DNA of 34,410 bases from Gallionellaceae bacterium (GTDB taxonomy: Bacteria > Pseudomonadota > Gammaproteobacteria > Burkholderiales > Gallionellaceae), in assembly GCA_028713345.1 (NCBI GenBank), contig JAQTOM010000012.1, forward strand, positions 1,291 through 35,700, given 5' to 3'. Positions 23,026 through 32,824 of this stretch are shown in pieces (position 1 is the first letter of the stretch; every line of letters begins with the position of its first letter). The notes beneath the pieces were generated by a model. It saw only the letters and a list, made by a program, of their open reading frames with translations. It did no database searches and had not been told where the DNA came from. The position numbers were made by a program, and so were the translations under genes.

Positions 23026-23898
23026 TCAGCGTATCCCCTCACGCTGAGTCAACCAGATGCGGTAGACGGCAGGCTGTTGGTGTGATACTGATCCGGCGCT
23101 GGCCACAATCACGGGGGTATCAACCGGACCTGCTTTAGCCACGGCAGGCTGTGAACTTTTTATGCCGTCATCAGCAGATGTTTTCCCAGTTGCACTACCA
23201 TCATCCTCATCCTCAAATTTTTCGTGTGGAGGATCGCCGTCATATACCAGGCTTCGGCGGTGTTGCAGATAGGCGTCGCGGATAAAGGTATAGCGGTCAA
23301 TGGCGGCAGTATCCAGTACTTTTTCCTGATCCAGCACTCCGGCACGGTAGCTTATACCTTCGGCCAGGATCAGCTGGTTGCGTGTAGGCATATGCCTGAC
23401 GTGGGTAATGAGGCTGGCTTTGGTATCGGGGATCAGGCCGATGCCGTCCCGGATGGAACTGGGCCCGAGAATGGGAAGTACCAGATAGGGGCCGCTGTCG
23501 ATGCCCCAGTAACCCAGGGTCTGGCCAAAATCCTCATTGTGTTTTTCCAGCCGGTCAGCGACATTAATCAGGCCGAAAAGTCCAAGTGTCGAGTTAACCC
23601 AGAAACGGGTTCCGTCAGAGAAGGCTTGGACAAATTTGAATTGCAGCACGTCGTTCAGGGTAACAAGCACATCGTCAAGATTGGAGAAAAAATTGCTGAC
23701 CATTGTTTTGCCGGGGCCAGGCATGACCGTGCTGTAGCCTTGTGCAATGGGCTTGAATACAGCCTTGTCCACCGTATCGTTGAATTGATATACGCCGCGA
23801 TTAAACGGCTCGAACGGGTCTTTGGGGTTATGGTGGGATGAGGCACAGCCACCCAATACAAAGCCGGTGAGGAGTATGAAAATACGAAATGTATGCAT
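23026..23898 (-). CDS. mlaA: MlaA/VacJ-type outer-membrane lipoprotein
   Basis: MlaA sits in the outer membrane and removes phospholipids from its outer leaflet, passing them to MlaC. The protein has a lipoprotein signal (MHTFRIFILLTGFVLGGC, Cys18), then the MlaA domain: DPFEPFNRGVYQFNDTVDKAVFKPIAQGY, NFFSNLDDVLVTLNDVLQ, RFWVNSTLGLFGLINVADRL, HNEDFGQTLGYWGIDSGPYLVLPILGPSSIRDGIG and YRAGVLDQEKVLD. A non-conserved acidic and Ala/Ser-rich tail of about 65 residues follows. I chose 23898 because it gives a typical lipoprotein signal; an ATG at 23904 adds two residues, and the longer frame upstream is not signal-like. The usual mlaFEDCB genes are not adjacent. Confidence 0.93.
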   Translation of the reverse strand: MHTFRIFILLTGFVLGGCASSHHNPKDPFEPFNRGVYQFNDTVDKAVFKPIAQGYSTVMPGPGKTMVSNFFSNLDDVLVTLNDVLQFKFVQAFSDGTRFWVNSTLGLFGLINVADRLEKHNEDFGQTLGYWGIDSGPYLVLPILGPSSIRDGIGLIPDTKASLITHVRHMPTRNQLILAEGISYRAGVLDQEKVLDTAAIDRYTFIRDAYLQHRRSLVYDGDPPHEKFEDEDDGSATGKTSADDGIKSSQPAVAKAGPVDTPVIVASAGSVSHQQPAVYRIWLTQREGIR

Positions 23899-23932
23899 GA
23901 GCATCCGGTAAGGTGCGATGTTAGCTTTTGCG

Positions 23933-23960
23933 ATTATAGAACGAATGCCTGTTGCCGCAA
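23933..23960 (-). promoter_or_regulatory. Candidate promoter for mlaA
   Basis: On the minus strand TTGCGG (23960-23955) and a perfect TATAAT (23938-23933) are spaced by 16 bases. The -10 ends 34 bases before the mlaA ATG, a normal leader length. The -35 is weak. Confidence 0.55.
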
Positions 23961-24080
23961 AGTCCCAAAATTTTCCATTAGCTGTTTGAAGTGCGGTCCG
24001 GGATAAAATCCAGCCAGGACTGACACTGCGCCTCATGGCGGCTACGTGCAACGCAGAGAGGGGCGGCAAGTGTAAGCAAG

Positions 24081-24623
24081 TTAATGCGCAGGCGCGGTAA
24101 GATTCCCGATATGGAACTGAAAATTATTTGCCTTGCGGTCGGCGAAGAAATGTTGCAGGGTAAAACGCACCGGGCGGAAGGCGAGTTCATCCCAGGGGAT
24201 GTCCGGCTCTTCAAACAGCTCAACTTCCAGGCTTTCCGTGCCTGGCGAGAAATTCAGGTCGAGCAGCCTGGCGCGGAAGATCAGATGCACCTGATTGATG
24301 TAGGGCAGGTTGTACATCGAATACAGCTCGCCAGTCTCGATACGCGCATTGGCTTCTTCCAGTGTTTCGCGTATGGCCGCTTCAGCCGTGGTTTCGCCGT
24401 TTTCCATGAAGCCTGCAGGCAGCGTCCATAGCCCGTGGCGCGGTTCGATGGCGCGGCGGCATAACAGGATGCGCCCATCTTCCCACTCCGGGATGGCGCC
24501 GATAACCAGCTTGGGATTCTGGTAGTGGATGGTGGAGCAGTTGGTGCAAACGTAGCGCGGGCGGTTGTCATCGGGCAGTTGGCACAGCGCAACCGGTGCG
24601 CCGCATTCGCTGCAGAACTTCAT
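24081..24623 (-). CDS. Nudix hydrolase with N-terminal zinc ribbon
   Basis: The protein of 180 residues starts with a zinc ribbon, CSEC (residues 4-7) paired with CTNC about 19 residues later, then the Nudix domain. The Nudix box reads GFMENGETTAEAAIRETLEEANARI, with the catalytic RExxxEE intact but Asn-Ala where Gly-hydrophobic is usual. The IPEWEDGRILLCRRAIEPRHGLWTLPAGF lead-in is typical of the NudC/YjaD-like or ADP-ribose type. Nudix enzymes split nucleoside diphosphates linked to other groups; the substrate cannot be told. The ATG at 24623 overlaps the bamD stop by four bases, so the two are translationally coupled. Confidence 0.9.
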   Translation of the reverse strand: MKFCSECGAPVALCQLPDDNRPRYVCTNCSTIHYQNPKLVIGAIPEWEDGRILLCRRAIEPRHGLWTLPAGFMENGETTAEAAIRETLEEANARIETGELYSMYNLPYINQVHLIFRARLLDLNFSPGTESLEVELFEEPDIPWDELAFRPVRFTLQHFFADRKANNFQFHIGNLTAPAH

Positions 24624-25517
24624 TTCCAGAGCTGCCACCACGATTTTTCCTCCTTTGGGGGCGGTTCGGCATTTTTTTGCTGGGGGATGGCAGCAGGTGT
24701 TGCCTTCTCTTCTTCCCAGAATTGCCACCACGATTTCCTGTTCTTGAGCGAATAGGGTGAAGCCAGCGCCATGTCACTTTTCGTGGTGTTCTTGTCGAGT
24801 ACGCGCTGTGCATCGTCACGCAACTCCTTCATTCCCATGGCGTCATAAGCCTGCACCATGATTTGCAGCGCATCGCGTGTTTGCGGGGTTTGTGGGAAGT
24901 CGCTGAGTATCCCCTTGGCACGGTTGACGGCGGCTACATAGGCGCCGCGGCGCAGGTAATAGCTGGCGACATGAATCTCATTCTGAGCCAGTGCATTGAT
25001 CAGGTATTGCATGCGCAGCCGGGAGTCGGGCGCATATTTGCTGTCGGGAAAGCGCGTCACCAGTTCCTTGAATGCGTCGAAAGAATCCCGTCCGGCCCTG
25101 GGGTCACGCTCGGAAAGATCCCTTTTTACTAGCTCGCCCAACAAGCCGAGATCCTCATTGAAATTGGTCAGGCCTTTCAGGTAGTAGGCATAATCCACGT
25201 GCGGGTTGTTGGGATATTGTTTGATAAAACGGTCTGCCGCAGCAAGCGCCGAGTCCGCATCTTTCTGTTTATAATAGGCATAGGCGATTTCCAGTTGTGC
25301 CTGTTGCGCGTAGCGGCCATAGGGATAGCGTGACTGTAATTGTTCAAAAGTTTTTATCGCTGTTTCATAATGCTCATCTTTCATCTCATCCATGGCATCT
25401 GCATAAAGCTCATTGACCGGTTTGTTGGATGTTGTGGTGGGCATTCCCTCAGGTAGCGGCGAGAACATATTGCACGCGGTTAGCGTGAATAGCAGGATTA
25501 AAGCTAAACTATGGCGC

Positions 25518-25519
<2 letters not shown>
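24620..25519 (-). CDS. bamD: Outer-membrane assembly lipoprotein BamD
   Basis: BamD is an essential part of the BAM complex that folds beta-barrel proteins into the outer membrane. It has a lipobox LTAC (Cys16) and about five TPR-like repeats: ELYADAMDEMKDEHYETAIKTFEQLQSRYP, QLEIAYAYYKQKDADSALAAADRFIKQYP, the FKELVTRFPDSKYAPDSRLRMQYL segment, YYLRRGAYVAAVNRAKGIL and a last helix pair. The C-terminal tail carries KSWWQFW and, 30 residues on, KSWWQLWK as the very end, joined by a Pro/Glu-rich linker. The DNA of these two motifs is a direct repeat 90 bases apart. The start codon overlaps that of divergent rluD (CATG at 25517-25520). Confidence 0.95.
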
Positions 25520-26661
<1,142 letters not shown>

Positions 26662-26675
<14 letters not shown>

Positions 26676-27396
26676 GCATTGCATCATTCCCGACTGGCCA
26701 GCACCGGAAAATGTGCATGCCTTGCAAACCACGCGCAACGGCGGCGTAAGCAGCTCGCCCTACAACAGCCTCAACCTTGGCGATCATGTCGGCGATGTAC
26801 CGCTTGCCGTGGCGCACAACCGCATGTTGCTGGAATCATTGCTGCCGAGCGAACCGGTGTGGCTCAAACAAGTGCATGGCGCGGCGGTGTCTGATGCCCA
26901 TGATGCGGATTGCGGGCCGGAGGCGGATGCCTGTGTGTCATCGCGCGCAGGCGCGGTGTGCGTAGTGATGACGGCGGATTGCCTGCCCGTATTGCTGTGC
27001 GATGAACAAGGCAGCGTGGTCGGCGCGGCACATGCGGGCTGGCGCGGGTTGTGCGAGGGCGTAATCGAGCAGACCGTGCGCACCATGCATGTAAAACCCG
27101 CTGCCCTCATGGCATGGTTGGGGCCAGCTATTGGAGCGCATAAATTCGAGGTGGGTGATGAAGTGCGCGCGGCATTTATCGCCAGACAGCCGCAAGCTGT
27201 TGTGGCTTTTGCAACCGGTGCACCGGGCAAATGGTTGGCCGACATTTACCGGCTCGCGCGCCTGCGCCTGAATGCGCTGGGCATCACACGTATTTACGGC
27301 GGCGGCCTGTGTACTTACACCGACCATGAGCGGTTCTTCTCCTACCGGCGCGACGGTGTGACCGGGAGGATGGGTACTTTTATCTGGCTGGAATAA
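26662..27396 (+). CDS. pgeF: Peptidoglycan editing factor / YfiH-type copper oxidoreductase-purine nucleosidase family
   Basis: Proteins of the YfiH/PgeF (DUF152, laccase-domain) family are linked to correct peptidoglycan composition in E. coli, and members have purine nucleoside phosphorylase or polyphenol oxidase activity in vitro. The metal/catalytic residues are in place: His in QVHGAAVSD, Cys in TADCLPVLLCD and His in AAHAGWRGL, with GPAIGAHKFEVGDEV following and RFFSYRRDGVTGRMGTFIWL at the end. Length, 244 residues, is normal. The rluD-pgeF pair is widely conserved; the overlap implies co-translation. Confidence 0.94.
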
Positions 27397-27472
27397 GCGG
27401 AAATGCCGGTAACAGTTTTCGAGATGCGGCTGCGCGGCTTGCCTGCCTGAATATTTACAGATTGGGGTTGGT

Positions 27473-28066
27473 TTAAAGCAAGGATTCCACTGCCGCCATA
27501 TCCGCATGTCTTTCCGGCTTGCGCATGCCGCTGTGGCGTGTATTCTCGGGCAGTACGGCAATGTGCACCGGCACACCGCTTTCAGTTTGCAGTGTAAAGC
27601 TGGGAACGGCTTGTTGCCTGCCCTTCAATTGCGTGTGCCACTCGCCGCTCTCGAAGGGTAATTCGTGTTTGAGCAGGAACATCATTACTGCCTTCTCATC
27701 GTCGGAATAAATCAAAAGGTTGATGTCTGATTGCTCGCCTGCCGTGCCGTCCAGCACGGAGCCGGTAAGGTAGGGCTGGAATGGCTCCAGCAGGCGCATG
27801 ATGGCCAGCGCCTCCCGGCGTAATTGTTGCAGGACGGGCGGGTGGCTTTCGTGCTGGTACAAGGCGCGGAAACTGCGTAATGCGGCTTCGATTTCTTCAT
27901 TGCTGGGCAGGTGTTGCGTATCTGTTGCCCCCATTTGTCTGGCAGCCTTGCGCTTGGCAAAGGCATAGTCGGTAATGCCGTGTTCAGCCATCAGGCGGGC
28001 GGCATGGTGCGTAAGCTGTTCGCGCATAAGGTCGCGCCGGTGAAAACGGTCTTTGTCTTTGCTCAT
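27473..28066 (-). CDS. Conserved nucleotidyltransferase-fold protein, probably inactive
   Basis: This 197-residue protein resembles an uncharacterised betaproteobacterial family. The N-terminal half is helical and charged (LMAEHGITDYAFAKRKAARQ, LPSNEEIEAALRSFRALYQ). The second half has a nucleotidyltransferase-like motif: Gly102-Ser103, then SDINLLIYS with Asp114 and Asn116 where active enzymes have Asp-x-Asp. The change to Asn suggests loss of catalysis or a divergent role. It follows PBP1A with nine bases between the genes, so it may be co-transcribed with it. No specific function can be named. Confidence 0.8.
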   Translation of the reverse strand: MSKDKDRFHRRDLMREQLTHHAARLMAEHGITDYAFAKRKAARQMGATDTQHLPSNEEIEAALRSFRALYQHESHPPVLQQLRREALAIMRLLEPFQPYLTGSVLDGTAGEQSDINLLIYSDDEKAVMMFLLKHELPFESGEWHTQLKGRQQAVPSFTLQTESGVPVHIAVLPENTRHSGMRKPERHADMAAVESLL

Positions 28067-28075
28067 TATCTCAGG

Positions 28076-30382
28076 TCAGAATAGCTGATCCTTGACGGCT
28101 TCGTTTTGCGATTGCCCGGCTGGTGTGGCAGATTGCTCCGGCGGGAGGTTTTCCTGGTAGAAATATTCCACCAGTTCCCCGTTGGCATCACGCAGACCGT
28201 TATTGTTGATGCGCGCAGCCACCATGTTGCCGGGCATGCTGTAAACCGCTTCGGGCACATCTTTCAGGACCTTGCTCATATAGTCCATCCAGATAGGCAG
28301 CGCAGCCCCTCCCCCGGTTTCCTTGTCGCCCAGGCTGCGCGGGTTATCAAAGCCGATCCATGAAATTCCCACTATGGTGGGCTGGAAGCCGCAGAACCAT
28401 GCATCCATGGAATCGCTGGTAGTGCCGGTTTTGCCTGCCAAATCATGGCGGCCCAATTGCATGGCGCGGGTGGCGGTACCATGACGCACCACATCCTGCA
28501 TCATGCTGACCATGCTGTAGGCGTTGCGCACATCGATCACCTGCTCGGCGTTTTCTCCGGCCACAACCGGGGCGGCCTGGTTCAGTATATTTCCCTTGTT
28601 ATCTTCAATGCGCTGGATCAGGTAGGGGGTGATGCGGAAGCCGCCGTTGGCAAAAACAGAATAGCCTGCCAGCAATTGCATGGGCGTGACCGAGCCGGCG
28701 CCCAGCGCCATGGTGAGATAGGGCGGGTGCTTGGTTGCATCGAAGCCGAACTTGGTGACATAGTCCTGCGCATACTGCGGCGTAATGGCTTGCAGAATAC
28801 GAATGGAAACCAGATTCTTGGACTTGGTGAGCCCCTGCCTCATGCGCATGGGGCCTTCGAATTTGCCATCGTAATTTTTTGGTTGCCAGGCCTCGCTGCC
28901 CGTTTCTGCGGCGCCAAATACCAGAGGTGCGTCGTTGATTACGGAGGCGGGCGTAAAACCTTTTTCCAGTGCGGCAGAATAAATAAACGGCTTGAAGCTG
29001 GAGCCCGGCTGGCGCCAGGCCTGCACGACGTGGTTGAACTGGTTGCGGCTGAAGTCGAATCCGCCAACCAGGGAGTATATTGCGCCATCATGCGGGCTGG
29101 CAGAAACAAAGGCGGCTTCCACTTGCGGGAGCTGCGTAATCTGCCAGACTCCCTTTTCGTTTTGCTGCACACGGATTAGCGAGCCAGCGCGTATACGCTG
29201 GTTCAATGCGGCCTTCTCACCCAGCGCGCGCTGTGCGAATTTCAGGCCGTCGCCGGTAATTTCTGCAATTTGTCCGCCCTTGCAATAGGCGCGAACGGAC
29301 TTTGGACCGGCCTGCTGTACCACGGCGGGAACCAGGTCGTCACTGTCGGTAATGTCTTGCAGCGCGTCTTCCATCTGTTCATCGGTGGCATTGCCATTGC
29401 GCAGGTCAATGTAGCCTTCCGGCCCGCGATAACCGTGGCGCTGATCGTATTCCAGCACATCTTTGCGCACCGCCTTGTAGGCCGCCGCCTGGTCTTGCTG
29501 GCGTATGGTGGTATAGACCCTGATGCCCTGTGTGTAGGTATCCTCCTGATAGCGTTCGTACACCACCTGCCTGACCATTTCCGCCAGGTAATCGGCCTTG
29601 ACCGGGTATTCCTGGTTGCCGTGCTTGGCAACCAAGTGCTGTTGTTGCGCGGCTTCCAGTTGCGCGTCATCTATAAAGCGTAGTTCGTGCATGCGCCGCA
29701 GCACATACATCTGGCGCAGCTTGGCGCGCTTGGGGTTGACCACCGGATTGAAGGCGGAGGGGGCTTTGGGCAAGCCGGCCAGCATTGCCATTTCGGCAGT
29801 GTTGAGCTGGTCGAGATTCTTGCCAAAATAGACCTGGGCGGCAGCGGCGAAACCGTAAGCCCGCTGCCCGAGGTAAATCTGGTTAATGTAGAGCTGGAGG
29901 ATTTCATCCTTGTTGAGATTATGTTCAATCTTCAGGGCAAGCATGACCTCATTGAACTTGCGCGACAGGGTTTTTTCCTTGGACAGGAAGAAATTGCGTG
30001 CCACCTGCATGGTGATAGTGCTGGCGCCCTGTTTTGCGCCGCCCGAGGTAAAGTTGGAATAAGCGGCACGCAATACCCCCGCGTAATCTATTCCTCCGTG
30101 CTCATAGAAGCGGTCGTCTTCGGCGGCGAGAATAGCTTTTTTCATCATGTCGGGGACTTCGCCAATCTTGACCAGCGCACGGCGCTCTTCGCCAAATTCG
30201 CCGAGCAGGGCGCCTTCCGCGCTATACACGCGCAGCGGAATCTTGGGCCTGTAATCGGTCAATACTTCCAGCGAAGGCAATAAGGGATAGGTCAGCATTG
30301 CCGCAAACAAGAGCAGCAGTAACGGCAGGAGTGCGAGAGCAAGTGCGGCGATAGCCGGGTAAAGCCACCAGCGTAAGTTCAT
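28076..30382 (-). CDS. mrcA: Penicillin-binding protein 1A (bifunctional peptidoglycan synthase)
   Basis: PBP1A polymerises glycan strands and cross-links peptides in the periplasm. The 768 residues start with a cytoplasmic tip and one membrane helix (about 8-31), then the GT51 glycosyltransferase domain with AAEDDRFYEHGGID (residues 87-100), GASTITMQVARN and KIEHNLNKDEILQLYINQIYLG. An OB-like domain insert lies at about 290-420, then the transpeptidase domain: SSFK at 461-464 (active Ser461), SKN at 521-523, KTG at 651-653. The tail beyond residue 720 is hydrophilic. A TATAAT box (30419-30424, minus) lies 36 bases before the ATG. In many relatives PBP1A is next to pilM-Q; here it is next to a nucleotidyltransferase-like gene and a reductase gene. 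Confidence 0.96.
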   Translation of the reverse strand: MNLRWWLYPAIAALALALLPLLLLLFAAMLTYPLLPSLEVLTDYRPKIPLRVYSAEGALLGEFGEERRALVKIGEVPDMMKKAILAAEDDRFYEHGGIDYAGVLRAAYSNFTSGGAKQGASTITMQVARNFFLSKEKTLSRKFNEVMLALKIEHNLNKDEILQLYINQIYLGQRAYGFAAAAQVYFGKNLDQLNTAEMAMLAGLPKAPSAFNPVVNPKRAKLRQMYVLRRMHELRFIDDAQLEAAQQQHLVAKHGNQEYPVKADYLAEMVRQVVYERYQEDTYTQGIRVYTTIRQQDQAAAYKAVRKDVLEYDQRHGYRGPEGYIDLRNGNATDEQMEDALQDITDSDDLVPAVVQQAGPKSVRAYCKGGQIAEITGDGLKFAQRALGEKAALNQRIRAGSLIRVQQNEKGVWQITQLPQVEAAFVSASPHDGAIYSLVGGFDFSRNQFNHVVQAWRQPGSSFKPFIYSAALEKGFTPASVINDAPLVFGAAETGSEAWQPKNYDGKFEGPMRMRQGLTKSKNLVSIRILQAITPQYAQDYVTKFGFDATKHPPYLTMALGAGSVTPMQLLAGYSVFANGGFRITPYLIQRIEDNKGNILNQAAPVVAGENAEQVIDVRNAYSMVSMMQDVVRHGTATRAMQLGRHDLAGKTGTTSDSMDAWFCGFQPTIVGISWIGFDNPRSLGDKETGGGAALPIWMDYMSKVLKDVPEAVYSMPGNMVAARINNNGLRDANGELVEYFYQENLPPEQSATPAGQSQNEAVKDQLF

Positions 30383-30418
30383 GTCGAGCGGGATGTTGCC
30401 GAGGATTGGTGACTGATT

Positions 30419-30424
30419 ATTATA
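30419..30424 (-). promoter_or_regulatory. Candidate -10 box for mrcA
   Basis: A perfect TATAAT on the minus strand stands in the 112-base gap between the reductase stop and mrcA. No good -35 is seen. It suggests that mrcA can be transcribed separately from the genes upstream. Confidence 0.4.
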
Positions 30425-30494
30425 TAGGCTCTTGCCATTAAAAATAGCCCTAAGCGCTGCACCCGGCAGCTTTTATCTTGGGTCAATTCGTCCG

Positions 30495-31703
30495 CTACAG
30501 CCAGCGTTGCATCGAATAGCCACCGATCAGCGGGCGTTGCAGGGCGGCGCTGACTATCTGCCTGCCCCACTTGAATTCCTTGTACAGTACGAGAAAACGC
30601 CACATGTCGCGCAATACTTTGACACGGTCGCGCCTGTCCAGCGCCATCAGGGCGGCGGGGAAATCGGCCTCGTGCGGGCGGGCGAAGGCGATCTTGAGCG
30701 GGTTCCACTGGTCGGTGGTGCGGCGCACTTCCGAGGCGATCATCTTGCGGTACATTTCCTGCACCGGACGGTTGCGCAATCGGGCTTCCACCACCGCTTC
30801 GCCGCATATCGCGCCGGAGTGCAGCGCGCAACTCATGCCTTCGCCGATCATGTTGAGGAAGCCCGCCGCCTGCCCGGTGATCAGCACATTGCCCTTGCCG
30901 AACACATAGCGGTTGATCAGCGACGGCCCGAAATTCTGGCCGCAACCTTCGTCCTCGGCGTGCGGATGCAGGCGCACGCCGTGCTTGTCGGTCAGGTAAT
31001 TCACCACGTTCTCATGCTTCTTGGCGAAATTGTCGCCGCGCTTGAAGCCCACGCCGACGATCTGCCGCCCATCGCGGGCATGGCTCCAGGTATAGTGTCC
31101 CAGGCCGGGATGGAACCAGAAATGGAAATACTGCTCATCCAGCGGGCACTCGATGATCTCGTGAAATTTCTGCCCCACAAAAAACCACGGGATGGATTTC
31201 TGGTATTCCGGATAGACCGCGCGGATCACCGGTGAATTCGGCCCGTCCGCGCCGATGACCTGGCGTGCCCGGTATTCCACCGGCTCGCCGTTCTTGCGCG
31301 CCGAGACGATCACATGGCCGCCGTTATCCTGCAAGCCGGTAAATGCCGTCTGGTCATGGACTTCCGCGCCGCTGCGCTGGATCGCCCAGTGATCCGCATG
31401 TTTGCGGTGCAGATGCGGCGTGACACCGCCGAAAAAATCCATCGACATCGACACCATGCTGGGAAAGTGGAAAGTCACGCCACGGCACGCGGTCGGGTCA
31501 TGCAGGATTTCACGCGGCAGCGGGCCGAAATTTTCCAGTAAGAAACGATGCCCGCGCGGGGAGAGTATGCCGCTGCAAATCTTGTGGCGCGGCAACTCGT
31601 GACGCTCAAGGACAATGGTTTCCAGCCCCGCATCCACCAGGCGTTTTGCGGCTGCGGCGGAAGCCAGCCCGGCACCGACAATGACAACATCAACCGTGCG
31701 CAT
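30495..31703 (-). CDS. FAD-dependent oxidoreductase of the geranylgeranyl-reductase type
   Basis: The 402-residue protein begins with a Rossmann FAD-binding motif (VIVGAGLASAAAAKRLVDAG, then VLER at the end of strand 2), followed by PRHKICSGILSPRG, the geranylgeranyl reductase-type PRxKxCxGxLS, then VIGADGPNSPVIR and GNVLITGQAAGFLNMIGEGMSCALHSG, the second FAD motif. The family reduces isoprenoid or quinone-like double bonds, or halogenates/oxidises aromatic compounds; the substrate cannot be told. AAGGAG precedes the ATG. It lies 48 bases after modC on the same strand, so it may be the last gene of the molybdate operon, which would be an unusual pairing. Confidence 0.85.
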   Translation of the reverse strand: MRTVDVVIVGAGLASAAAAKRLVDAGLETIVLERHELPRHKICSGILSPRGHRFLLENFGPLPREILHDPTACRGVTFHFPSMVSMSMDFFGGVTPHLHRKHADHWAIQRSGAEVHDQTAFTGLQDNGGHVIVSARKNGEPVEYRARQVIGADGPNSPVIRAVYPEYQKSIPWFFVGQKFHEIIECPLDEQYFHFWFHPGLGHYTWSHARDGRQIVGVGFKRGDNFAKKHENVVNYLTDKHGVRLHPHAEDEGCGQNFGPSLINRYVFGKGNVLITGQAAGFLNMIGEGMSCALHSGAICGEAVVEARLRNRPVQEMYRKMIASEVRRTTDQWNPLKIAFARPHEADFPAALMALDRRDRVKVLRDMWRFLVLYKEFKWGRQIVSAALQRPLIGGYSMQRWL

Positions 31704-31751
31704 CAGGGTAAAACTCCTTCAAGTAAGCGGCCTTCTGTAAAAAACACCCAT

Positions 31752-32822
31752 TCACTCCGCCAGCGCGACCGATTTGATCATCGCATACACGGCAAGTCCT
31801 TCGTGCAAGGCCAACCGGTCACGCGACCATGCGGTGATTTCCGCAAACAGGTTTTGCCCGTCGCTCAAGCGCAAGCCGAGCAGCGCGTGCCCCTCACGCA
31901 CGAGATCGATGCTCTGGATGGTTACCGGCAGGATATTCAGCAGGCTCGTATCTTCCGGTCTGGTGAGCGCGATACCGACATCTTTCGCGAGTATGCGCAG
32001 GCGCTGCGGCCTGCCGGCACTGGCCGCGTGGATGGGATTCCCCAGCCACAGGCAATGTTCGCCGACATGGAAGGAGGTGAGTCCATGCTTCTGCTGTCCA
32101 GACCTGCCCTCGATGACCGACACGCATCCACCGTCGCTGAACAGCGGCGAGTCCGGCCGCGACAAGGCTTGTTTGAGCGTCTCGATGCGGTCGATGCACC
32201 CCTTCTGCATGAACACCACGCGGTCCGCCAGGCGCTCGACCTCGGCTGGCGCATGGGTGACGTACACAATCGGCACACCGGCCTGCTGCACCATGCGCTC
32301 CAGAAACGGAAGAATATCACGCTTGGCCTGGGTGTCGAGCGCCGAAAGCGGCTCGTCCATCAGCAGCAGGCGCGGGCTGGACAGCAGCGCGCGGGCGATG
32401 GCGATGCGCTGCCGTTCCCCACCGGACAGGCTGGCGGGGTCGCTGCGTTCGATCAGGTTGCCCAGCCCGAGCCACTCCACTGCTTGTCCCAGTTGGACTC
32501 TGCGTTGAGCTTGCGGAATACGCTTCAAGCCGTATTCCAGATTGCGCCGCACCGACAGATGCGAAAACAGGCTGGCCTCCTGGAACACATAGCCCAGCGG
32601 ACGCCGGTGTGTCGGCAGGAAATTTGCGCCATCCTGCCACACCTCATCCTGCATCCGCAGCATCCCGCTGGTTGTCCGTTCCAGCCCCGCAATGCAGCGC
32701 AACAGGGTCGTCTTGCCCGAACCGGATGGGCCGAACAGCGCGGTGATGCCGCGTGCGGGCAACTGCAAATCCACGTTCAGCGCAAAGCCGGGATAGGCGA
32801 GATCGAAGCGGGTGTGGATCAT
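31752..32822 (-). CDS. modC: Molybdate ABC transporter ATPase ModC
   Basis: ModC powers molybdate import with ModB and ModA. It has Walker A GPSGSGKTT, Q-loop FQEASLF, signature LSGGERQRIAIARALL, Walker B LLLMDEPLSALD and H-loop VTHAPAEVERLADR. A C-terminal Mop/TOBE-like domain (about residues 285-356, SLLNILPVTIQSIDLVREGHALLGLRL) binds molybdate for feedback control in the family. The ATG at 32822 (MIHTRFDL) matches the usual start. The open frame extends far upstream through modB, but that part is out of register with modB and not conserved. The gene starts three bases after the modB stop. Confidence 0.95.
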   Translation of the reverse strand: MIHTRFDLAYPGFALNVDLQLPARGITALFGPSGSGKTTLLRCIAGLERTTSGMLRMQDEVWQDGANFLPTHRRPLGYVFQEASLFSHLSVRRNLEYGLKRIPQAQRRVQLGQAVEWLGLGNLIERSDPASLSGGERQRIAIARALLSSPRLLLMDEPLSALDTQAKRDILPFLERMVQQAGVPIVYVTHAPAEVERLADRVVFMQKGCIDRIETLKQALSRPDSPLFSDGGCVSVIEGRSGQQKHGLTSFHVGEHCLWLGNPIHAASAGRPQRLRILAKDVGIALTRPEDTSLLNILPVTIQSIDLVREGHALLGLRLSDGQNLFAEITAWSRDRLALHEGLAVYAMIKSVALAE

Positions 32823-32824
32823 TA

